Assembly (NCBI GenBank): GCA_035771175.1
Contig: CM069598.1
Location: 10,876,668 to 10,940,667 of the forward strand
Origin: Paratinospora sagittata
Taxonomy: Eukaryota; Streptophyta; Magnoliopsida; Ranunculales; Menispermaceae
Direction: 5' to 3'
Length of the DNA: 64,000 nucleotides
Made by a program: the position numbers and the translations under genes
The notes under the pieces: model-generated
Told to the model about the DNA's origin: nothing
The model's database searches: none
What the model saw: the letters and a program-made list of their open reading frames with translations, nothing else
Shown here: positions 23,171-34,900 of the stretch, one piece after another
How positions within the stretch are numbered: the first letter of the stretch is position 1
Layout of the letters: every line of letters begins with the position of its first letter

Positions 23171-24947
23171 GTTGTATCTTGTATTATTTATATTGATGAT
23201 TTTATTTATTATTTATTGAGATAAGGAAGAAGTAGTGTTCAAGTGCATTTATGTGTCTGCGTTGTTGTTGGCGTTGAAGTGGGAAATTGTTCATGCATGT
23301 TGTCAATTTCGGTAAAATTGTTATTTAAGCTAGTTGTGCTAGCTAGCTACCATATTACTGCTCCTTGGATCTTAATATCATATATAAATTAACGGGTATA
23401 ATTTGTTGAAATGGTCCTAAATAAATAAGTTATTTCTAAAAAAATAAAATAAAAAAGAATTCAATACATTAACCGTTATGATCTGTTAACCTAATTAATT
23501 AATTAATTAATTAATAGTGACAATGGGTTATATATATATATATATTGATTTCATGACCAGATTAGACTTAATCGATAAATTAATTATGTATAGTGCACAT
23601 TAATTAGTATACACACACACGTATATATTATTATGAAATGCCGTTGCCATAAATTATAACAAATTTAATTTAGTTGATGTAACTGAGAAGATAATTGTCT
23701 ATCGAACAAACTATACAAAGCCAGCCAACGTGATTCAAAAGTCAAAGAATTGATCATCTACGTGATCTAATCAACATCCTCACGTGCTTAGGTCCAGTCC
23801 TTGCCGTCTTTAACATTGTTGACTCGTAGCTAGACAAGCTTGTATATTTTAATCGTCATATTATATATTATCATAATTTGTAGGTTAGCCTCCAAAAGTT
23901 AGACTAAATTGGCTAAATTTAATATTTACTTAATCATATTATCAAATTAAAATATGAAACAATTCTAATCTTAATAAACGAAATAGATTCATATATATAT
24001 ATAATTCACCTTATGTAATTAAAATAATAATAATTCTTGAATTAAATTAAGTATACAATAGTGTTTTTAGTACCTTCACCATCAAATGATATATTGGATG
24101 GGGAGCCTAACACCCATTAGATGTTAGGAAAACTGATATATTATATTTATAGTCAACATAAAATTGGTACAATTGATAAATAGGCAGCTTTAAAACCTAA
24201 AGATTTCATATTCAACTTTTGTCATTATCTTATTTCTGATGATTAATGAGTTAGGAATCGCCTTAATTCCTCTTCAAAAATATGTTTTGGTGATAGAACT
24301 AATTATACAATTAACAACTAATATTATAATGCGAAACCGACCTATGATGACCAGAGATATTATTTTTTATATAATCAACATTGGTATGTATATTATATTA
24401 TTGGCAATTAAATATATATAGATATATAAAAGAATTGAGGGAGAATTTTATGAGAAGATCAAAACAAACGACCAGCCAGCCGTACGTGGTCGTGGTGGTG
24501 CTTGAATTTGTTCAACTTTTGTGAGCGAAGGAGGTAATAACTACGGTCAACTGGTTTGAGTCAACTTTGATGGCACGTACACACAACGAGGTGAGTCCCT
24601 TGTCCTCCTAGCTAACTAAATTTTGTCACTATTATTGACCCCTCATGCGTCGTTACGTGTAACTTTTTCATAACGATGAATCACCAAAATTCTTATAGAA
24701 ACAAAGAGATATACGTGTGTTAATTGCTTACATAAGGGAAAGAAAAATAAATATATATTACTGACTTAATTTGTTTAATTATGTTATTTATATATGCCGC
24801 CGTTAAATTCAATTTCACATCACGAAATTTGGTTTTAGCGGCCACATGTAATATGACTTTATGGTAAAGTTCTTAGAAGTATCCCATGAATTGTATATAT
24901 ATTTGAGAGATGTATTTACATACATCTTGTTAATGTTAATAATTACT

Positions 24948-24985
<38 letters not shown>

Positions 24986-25500
24986 GAATTTCTACTTCAT
25001 CAATTATAATTTTTAAATTTAGTAGTTTTTAACATAGCCTTATTATTATAGGTATCTTGTATTCAAGTCCCTTCATAAGCATATTTACTTAATTATTTTA
25101 TTTTATTTATTAATTATAGAGAAATGTTAATGTCGATTCACTTGATCTAAATAGGTGAATCTCTATTTGTCGGTTTTAGCTTTTAGATGAAGTAATTTTT
25201 ATTTTTTGTAATTTGTTAACTACAGTATTTTGGGCTTCAATATTAGTATTTGAATCCTTGTTGTATTAATTAATAATCTTGCATAAGAGATATAGACAGG
25301 TTCATCTTTAGATTTCATCTTCATTAATATTAATGTCTTAAAGGTGGTTAAGTTGAAATCACGAGTAGTAATAGAGATATGGATGGCACCCAACAACTTT
25401 CCAAAGCTAACAAATGGAGGACTTGTATAAATGTGATTTCTATATTTTAACAAAATTATATATATATAAATACATACAAGCACGTGCTCTCACGTGATCA
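23171..25500. other. AT-rich intergenic spacer
   Basis: No gene is supported. It includes a TTAATTAATTAATTAATTAA run near 23495-23514 and several TATA microsatellites, the longest at ~24951-24982. The right end leads into the GPI-protein promoter. Confidence 0.4.
24951..24982. repeat. (TA)n microsatellite
   Basis: About 16 TA units in non-coding DNA. Confidence 0.9.
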
Positions 25501-25900
25501 TCAATCTCTAAAACATTCGATGATGGCACTGGGGGGCAGTGGGTCTGTTGGTGGAGTAGTAGTAGGAAGGAGCATTAATGGAGCCTCTGTGCATTTCTTT
25601 CAATTTTTTTTATTTTGTAATTTTTTATATATCTATTATTTTTGTGGGGTCTTACAGAGCTGAAAGACAGCTATTTGCTTAATTATCTGACTTTTGTCCC
25701 CACGCGCCACCACGCTCACTCAACTCATTCATGGCGTTTGAACTCTCTTTCTCTGCTCTTCACACCTTTTCTCCAACCCCATTTCTTCCATCTTTACATT
25801 CTCCAGCTGCTTTGCTTCTTTCTGTTTAATGGGTGTTTAATTTTTCCTGTTTAAACCAAAAAAAAAAAAAAAGAATTTTTGTATTTTTGTTTTTGTGAAG

Positions 25901-28900
25901 ATGATGGAGTGGTTGTCTCTCATTTTTAAAATCAATCTAGTTGGCGTGGTTCTGCTGTTGTTCTGTGAGTAATCATGGGCAATCTCTGATTTTTAGTTGT
26001 AGACTTTTTGTTTTTCTTTGTTGTTTCTGCTTGATCTGATGGTTTTATCAGTTGGGTCACAATGATTTGGTTGGGAGAACTAATGGGTATTGTGCGTTTT
26101 TGGTTTTTGATGTTATTTCCGACACTGTTTGGGTGAATTGGGTATTGGTGAACTTTGATGGTATCTAGAGATTTCCTTGTAAAATTAGTTGAACTTGGCT
26201 TATGTTTTATTGATGATCATCTTTTAGAATGATTCCCATTGTCTAGTTGAAGCTTTTTGTTGGTTTTTCTTTTTGAGTCTGCTAGTCATTTTGTCTTTGT
26301 TTCAGAGTTCTAAAAATCTATACTCCTAGATACCTGTATACTAAATGTGTTTTGATTTATATCACGTTTAAGAAGTAATGTGTATTTAATGATCAAAGTT
26401 TGCATCTTCCCCACATTATCTTGCTACACATTTCATTACAATGTTGAAGGTAAAACTATTTGATCAATATGATCTAGGCCATTTACAGGTTCTAATTTCC
26501 TAAATCAAGGTTTAATGGGTTAAACCTAGGTAGCATTGATGCAGGTGGCTCGTGTCAAGGGCCAACACTGTTACAGATCAGTAAACCTTGAATAGTAGAA
26601 TCAGCAGACTCAGAATTGTGGTTTTGATATATTTAAATCATGAGTTTACCATATATTTTGTTTTTTCACATTCTTGTTCCTACTTCAAAATAGTTTATTC
26701 ATCACATGTTTGAACATTTAGTGCCTTGTTGACAAAATAAACTTTTTTTTAGTGTTTTATTGAGCATATTGGAAAATTTAAGGTAGAATAATATCAATAA
26801 ACTTTTTTGTTGAATATATAAACTGTTTTTTTATCTGTAAATCTTACTAAATATTTTGCGAGGAACTAATGAAAAGACACAGAGAAGTCTGGAAGTTTAT
26901 CATCAAAATTCATGGTTCTGTTTCCTACTTCCTTTGGCCAGGACTATAAATGTTCTAAAGATGTACAACTTAAAAGGAACACATCCATGAGGATTAAGGA
27001 TGGATTTCCAGCGTTAGGCTTTATGTTCTATTGATTTGATAGAAAGAAACCATTTTTCTGTTAATTGTAAATTGTTAATTTAAGAAGAATACTGGAGAAT
27101 TTTTCTGTGTATATTGCAATATGACTGAGGTTACATTTATACATGAGTGTGAGTCTAAGTATAGAAACGGATTATGCCTAATTCCTATAAACAAGTGATC
27201 AAATCAATTAACTAAAAATCAGGCTATATCAGCTCAACAACTCCTAAAAGGAAGCTAACAGATACGAACAGATACGAAATTATCCATTCATAACATCCTC
27301 CCTCAAACTCAAGAAGGTAGAATCGAAACCAACTTGAGTTTGGAGACTAACTGGTGAAACAACTTCGAGGAAGGTGCCTTGGTGAAGACATCGGCAACTT
27401 GGTTAGCGGAAGTAACGGAACGTAGACAAAGTACACCACGAGTAAGATGTTGTCGCACAAAATGACAATCGATTTCGATGTGTTTCATTCGTTCATGGAA
27501 GACATCATTATAAGCAATCTTCATAGCACTTTCACTATCGCAATAGAGAATAGTGGCAGAGGATTGTGGGACACCCATATCGTCTAATAACCAGCGTAGC
27601 CATAGAAGTTCAGCTGTTGTATCGGCAAGAGCTCGATACTCAGATTCGGTACTGGATCGGGATGCCAGAGACTGCTTTTTACTGCGCCAGGAAATGAGGG
27701 AGTCGCCTAAGTAAAAACAATAGCCAGTGGTGGAGCGTCGATCAGTGAGATCACCTCCCCAGTCTGCATCAGAGTAGGCGTGAAGTATGAGAGAAGACTT
27801 TGAAGAAAAATGGAGACCATGGAACAATGTACCTTTGACATACCGAAGAATATGTATTACCGCCGCAAAGTGATCAGTATGGGGCGAAGACATAAACTGG
27901 CTTACAAAATGCACAGCATAGGCGATGTCTGGACGGGTGACAGTAAGATAAATCAAACTGCCAACAAGTTGGCGATAAAGAGTTGCATCAGGAAGGACTG
28001 TGCCACCAGTAGAGCTAAGGCGAATATTAGGATCCAGAGGAGTAGTGGTGGTTTTATTATCAGTTAGGCCTGCACGGGTCAAAAGATTGGAGGCATACTT
28101 TGCTTGAGAAAGATAGTAACCAGTGTGATCAGATGAAATTTCAAGACCCAAGAAATAGCTAAGAAGACCGAGATCCTTCATCTCAAAGGAGCGGCTGAGG
28201 GACTGCTTGATCTCAGAAATGCCACTCAAGTCATCACCTGTGATAATCATGTCATCAACGTATAGGAGGAGAAAAATAGTACCAGTGTCTGATCGCCTAA
28301 TAAATAAGGCCGAATCATATGGACTAGATGTGAAACCAAGTTGTAAAATGGTTGAGCTGAATTTTGCAAACCGTGCTCGTGGGGCTTGCTTCAAGCCATA
28401 TAAAGCCCGCCGCAACCGACAAACTTGAGATGGAGAATGATTATATCCTTGAGGTGGCTTCATATATACTTCCTCTTGAAGTTCGCCATTTAAAAAGGCG
28501 TTCTTGACGTCCATTTGGAATAGTGTCCATTTTCGGATAGCAGCCACAGCTAATAAACTCCGGACAGAGGTAAGTCGCGCAACAGGAGCAAAGGTCTCTT
28601 CGTAATCAATCCCATATTCTTGTGTGTATCCACGGGCAACAAATCGTGCTTTATAACGCTCCACAGACCCATCAGATTTGGTTTTAATTTTGAACACCCA
28701 TTTACTGCCAATGGTTTTCTTGTCAGGAGGCAAATCCACCAAATCCCAAGTATGTGTACATTCCAGGGCCTGTAGCTCGTCTGCCATTGCTTGCTGCCAA
28801 AGAGGATTAGTACTGGCTTCTCTATAAGATGAGGGTTCATGTAAAGAAGCAGTAGTGGAAAAGCAATGATAATCACGAAGATGAGTAGGAAGCTGTTTAA

Positions 28901-31900
28901 CACGGGTGGATTGACGAGAAGGAGGGACAGTGTGTAACATACCTGGTGCAGGACCATCAGCCACGGTGGTGTCCAGGACAGGAGGCGGAGAGGAGGTGGT
29001 AGGAACAAACTCAGCCTCATGAGGAGAAGGGGCAACAACAGTGTCCGGAAAAAGCTCAACAGAGGTATCTGTAAAGAAAGGTCTACTGGATGCCAAAGAA
29101 AAAGGAGAGAGTGAAGAGAACATAGTATTTTCCCAAAAAATAACATGACGTGAAATGCGAAGGCGCTGAGATATAGGATCCCAACACCGATAGCCTTTAT
29201 GTTCTAAACCATAACCCAGAAAACAACATAAACGTGCCCTTGGTTCAAGTTTTGTATGTTCATGAGATTGAAGGAGAACAAAACATGCACAGCCAAAAAC
29301 GCGAAGAGATGTATAGTCAGGTGGATTACCAAATAAGATTTCATGAGGCGTATGATTTTGAAGAACCTGAGATGGTAGACGATTGATAGTATGAACAGCG
29401 GTGAGGGCGGCTTCACCCCAAAAACGTTCCGGACAAGAGGAAGAGAGGAGCATGGCACGAACTGAATCAAGAACATGACGATGTTTACGTTCAGCACGAC
29501 CATTCTGTTGTGATGTACCTGGACAAGAACGTTGGACAATGGTTCCCTGATGACTAAGAAACTGAAGAAGTTTGTGATCTTTATATTCCATAGCATTATC
29601 GGTACGCAAAACTTTAACAACTTTGGCAAATTGAGTATGTACCATTTTTGCAAATGAAATATAAATAGCAGGTAGTTCAGAACGATTCTTCATAAGATAC
29701 AACCAGGTAAAACGAGAATGATCATCCACAAACAGCACAAAATATTTTGATCCCCCCATAGTGGTGTTTGGGGAAGGTCCCCATATATCAGAGTGAACAA
29801 GATCAAAACAAGTAGCAGAAATGGAATTATTATTAGCAAAAGACAATGCGGGCTGTTTACCGAGTTGACAAGAAACACACTGAAATAAATCATCTTTAAC
29901 AGAACCTAAATAGCCTTTGGAGACAAGAGACCGAAGCTTAGAATGGGAAACATGACCAAGACGTAAATGCCATAAATGTAAATTTATGCATGAAGTAGAA
30001 GGAGTACTAGCAACCACAGGTGAAGGAGGAGATGGGATAGAAAGAGAGTCGAGCTTGAACATACGGCCAGCCCTATGCCCTGTCCCATGCACCTTCCCGG
30101 TCTGAGGATCCTGCATAACACAACCATGAGGAGAGAAATTAACATTGTAACCAAGTTCACATAGCTGCCCAACAAAAATGAGATTTAAGGTAAGGCGAGG
30201 AATATGGTAAGCGTCAGAGAGGCTCTGATACCATGTTAATTTAAGAAGAATACTGGAGAATTTTTCTGTGTATATTGCAATATGACTGAGGTTACATTTA
30301 TACATGAGTGTGAGTCTAAGTATAGAAACGGATTATGCCTAATTCCTATAAACAAGTGATCAAATCAATTAACTAAAAATCAGGCTATATCAGCTCAACA
30401 ACTCCTAAAAGGAAGCTAACAGATACGAACAGATACGAAATTATCCATTCATAACATAAATAAATAAGAGTGAAGCCATTATTACCTGTAACTAATAGAA
30501 GTTAATGATCATGATCTGAGCTGACTGTTGCATGGTTATCTGGCCTAGGTTTTCATGAAATCTTCTGCAATGCCGTGAAATGTCAGTGGGTTTCTCAGCC
30601 AACTCGAAATAGTGGAAATACTGTTTTACCTGCTATGCCCCCTAACCTGGAACCTCAACCATTTCTACCTCTTCTGGCACCTTCACCATTGATACCCTTC
30701 ACAAATAACCACGTGCCACAACTCTCAGGTCTGTTTTTCATTCACTTCTTACATTATATACAACGAATCCAAATGGTTCAAATGTTCTTACCACATAAAA
30801 AACCAATCTAACACTAGTTGCTTTGTTACAGGATATTGTTCATTAAACTTTACTGCTGCTGGGAGTATGCTGAGCACGACGGCCACTAATTGCTGGGATT
30901 TCTTTGCTCCATTCCTGGCCAATGTAATATGTTGCCCACAATTAGAAGCTACTCTTTTGATTCTTATTGGACAGACCAGTAAAGATACAGGGTTGCTTGC
31001 TTTGGATGAGACACACGCCAACCACTGTCTTTCAGATATTGATCAGATCCTGGTGGGCCAAGGTGCCAATAATGACCTGAAAAAGATATGCTCGATGCAG
31101 CCTTCAAATCTCACTGAAGCCTCTTGCCCTGTTAATGATATAACTACATTTGAGAACATAGTGGATTCATCTAAACTCCTGTCTGCTTGTGAAGAGATTG
31201 ATCCTGTGAATGAATGTTGCAGCCAATTATGCCAAAATGCTATATTAGAAGCTGCAAGCAAGATTGCGTTGAAAGGTTACGAGCTTTCAAGTCTGCAAGG
31301 AAATAATGGTTTGCCAGAGCATGTGTCTAGGATTGATGATTGTAAAAGCATTGTTCTTCGATGGTTAGCTAGTAGACTTGATCCTTCCACCGCAAAGAAA
31401 GTTTTTAGAGGACTTTCTAATTGCATTGTGAATAAAGGTCAACTGCTAAATAAATCCTCACGGTATACACTTTTGATAAGTATAGTTTTGCAATTGGGAT
31501 GTACCGTGGACTTTCCAATTACAATATTTGAACTTGCATTGTAACACCCCGTAAATTTAAGTAAATGACGTACACATATATTATACATAAGAGCTCCATA
31601 TACGTTTGCTAATATACGTATTTTATACATTGGAGCTCAATATACATTTGATAATATACATATTTTATACGTATGAGCTACATATACGCGTGATAATACA
31701 CGTATTTTATATGTAAGAGCTAACTATACATTTGATAAGACACGTATTTTATACGTAGGAGTCAAAATACGTGTATGTGATTGAGGGTACGACGAAAAAC
31801 AAATAAAAAGATATAATGAACAGTACTTGCATAGTAAGATACTGTTCATCAAATAGTATCACGAATAGTAGTGAATAGTAAGTTACTGTTTATTAAGAAA

Positions 31901-34900
31901 AAAATAAAAAAAAAATAATAAAATAAAACAAAACCGATTGCTGAATGAAAAACAAAGAGAAACGTCCAGAAGAACCGAGAGAAGAAGGAGAAGAGAGAAA
32001 AGGGAGAAAGCGGGATTCGGGTGAAATCCGGACTCACGGTAAGTAATTTTCACTCCCTTTCTTCGTGAAATTACTATCTAAGCTAGCGGTAACCGTTCTA
32101 GCGGCCTAATTTTGACTGTAGGAGCCGTTTTACGGCATTTTGACAAATTGGGGTTTTGACCCCAATGTGAATGAGAAATTCGCTAGGAAGATAGAAAAAC
32201 ACTTCTTGGACTATAGAGACTCTGAATATGTGGTTAGATTTGATTTCAGGAGACCGTCGGACAATTTTAATACAATTTACATCTGTCGGATGAATAGTGA
32301 TGAATAGTTTTGGATGAATAGTGGAATAGTGAATAGTGAATAGTAAATAGTGCACAGTGCACAGTGAATAGTAAATAGTGCACAATACATAGTGAATAGT
32401 GAATAGTGAATAGTAAATAGTAAATAGTGCACAGTACATAGTGAATAATAAATAGTGAATAGTGAATAGTGATGAATAGTGAATAGTGCACAGTAAAATA
32501 GTAAATAGTGTACAGTAAATAGTGTACAGTAAATAGTAAATAGTGACATTGATCAGTGATGTGAATCGTACTGTGCACAGTGATGTGACCAGTGATGTGA
32601 ACCCAATGAAACTCCGGTTTGAGTTTATAGAAACGAGATAACTGCTTTTGAGTCCTAAATGGATTTATTAGTAGTGATTTGAAGTGAGTTGAGAAATTAA
32701 AGATGTACATAAATATGAAGACATGCAATTAAATTATGGAGTGATTGTGACAGGTTAAATTAATTGGATTTAACTTGGAGCTGGACTCGAAAGCGACGAT
32801 GATTGGGTTTAAGTGGAACGTGTTGTACTGTGAGTATAGTTTTCTTGATTTGGTTCTTGTATGGCATTGTACGTATATAAAATGGTTGATGGTATGCATG
32901 TTAGATTTATATATACTGCATTGAGTTTATGGATCATGCAAACTGATTTTAGCATTGGAGGTTGTAATGATGAGGCTTTGCGATTCCTCATTGTCATTTC
33001 GTTAGGTTTGTCCTAACAAGGGTTGCGATCCTTGAAATGACTGTGAATTGGGTAATGAGAAGTTGTGGCTACCTTGTAACGGCCATACAAGGGTTAGACC
33101 CGCTCTCTTGCCTTGCGGAGGAGGGAGATTGTGCATTGTGTTTTGAAATTGGGTAATGAGAGGCTGTGTCTACCTTGTACGACCATACAAGGTTAGACCC
33201 GCTCTCTTGCCTTGCGGAGGAGGGAAATTGTGCATTATATTATTGAAAAGCATGAAATTTATGTTGTTGACATGTATGATATATTCGTTGAACGATGCAT
33301 GTGTTGAATAAATGTATGAGTTTAAATGTCATATTTCTTTAAATGTATATAATTGCCATCTCAAGAACTATATTCACTGAGAAAAGGAACTTGTCTGGTA
33401 TGTGTATGTCTGTTTGGAGGAAATAAATTCTATTTACGTTATTTTGATATGTATAATTATCACACACTATATATATGTACTATCACCTAGATGGGTTGTG
33501 TGGTAAGATTATATAATGCTTGAGATGATGAAATGAGATGATCATAGATATTTATCTGGTGAGAATTTAATTTGTGGAATGAATGGAATCACTGTAAATG
33601 GAATAATCATCTATATATATGGGATTTGATTTGCTGTGTGGTATATAAAAAACAAAAATATATTCTGTACAATTTGGGAAGGTTTGTGAGAGTACGTGAA
33701 GGCTGACAGTGTATTATACACTGTATATGAGGATGTACAGTGTATAGTACGCTTTGCCGGTCATGACGTCAGCCTACGTCAGGGGCGTCGTGACAATATT
33801 GGTATCAGAGCCTAGATTTCAAATTTGTAAAAAAAGATAAAAGCTTTATGATATTATGATTGTTTGTATGGGTATACATATGGGTAGTCCTATTATGTTG
33901 AGCCTAATCCAATATGTTATCTTGACTGAGACTCACTTGTGTCGGTGAATTCAAAAGACCAGTCAAGATGAACAATGGAAATTGCTGATCAAGAAAGGAT
34001 CAGAAGGCTGAAAGAAAAAGAACTGGATGTACTCCAGTGATAATAAATTATGCAGCTTATATATGACTAGGAACTACCAAACAACAAACGAAATGCACAG
34101 CTTATGAGCTTGTGGCAAAGTTGTAATATGAGAATGACAGAAGCTTGAACCATTGATAGCTCCAGATGTGGATGCTAATGGTGTGCGTACTTCTGTACAA
34201 ACAGATCTACTTGAGACGGAAAAAAAAATAAAATAAAATAAAAAAAAATAAAAATAAATAAACATAAAAAAATAAAAAAATAATAAAAAAATAAAAATAA
34301 AAATAAACTAAATATAAGGTCTCAATGATAAGCCAAATGAAATGAAAAGATATGTGAAAGTTATGAAAACTTTCAGGATAAGAGACTCTCCTATCTTAAC
34401 TGGCAGTCTGATAGTAGACGGAGTAAAGAATTTGCGACTCTGAGTGGAGGCCATCTTAGAGAATGATTAAGTGTCTGAAAAATGATAAAGCAAGTTAGTT
34501 ACGTTTCAGCTAACTGATGATAAGAGATGATAAAAAAATTGGTTAAGGACTCTTGAGATGATTAAGGCATGAGATTACTTACAGAAACTAGGTTATGAGG
34601 GCTTCTATCATCATGCTGGCATTCATATAAGGCATAAGAAACATGAAGTCGTATAGTTTATTTTTGAAATGATCACTAAGGATATTCTGAGAAGGATAAG
34701 AAGCTAGAATAAACTGTGGTAGGCAACCTATAAATTTTGGGATAGCCAAAGCTGTGGTGAAATTGTTAATCCAAGCAATATTCGTGCGATAGCTTGCACT
34801 GTCGTTAGAAGCTGAATTATCAACACCAGTGTTAGGTAAAAGGAGGAATAAAGTAATGTAAGGAAGAGTTGGGACACCTTCAAACGGTTGTTCTTACAGG

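Noticed and set aside
28550..30175. Minus-strand frames of 63-198 codons overlapping the copia element
   Set aside because: Out-of-frame shadows of the long integrase-RT-RNase H frame.
32098..32728. Minus-strand frames of 90-153 codons rich in Tyr/Phe/His/Leu repeats
   Set aside because: They are by-products of the 7-bp array in the LTR; the same frames recur in the other LTR (38657-39294). No protein family character.
34218..34312. A-rich (AAATAAAAT)n stretch as a LINE or SINE tail
   Set aside because: It sits inside the leader/gag region of the gypsy element with no adjacent element body or target duplication.
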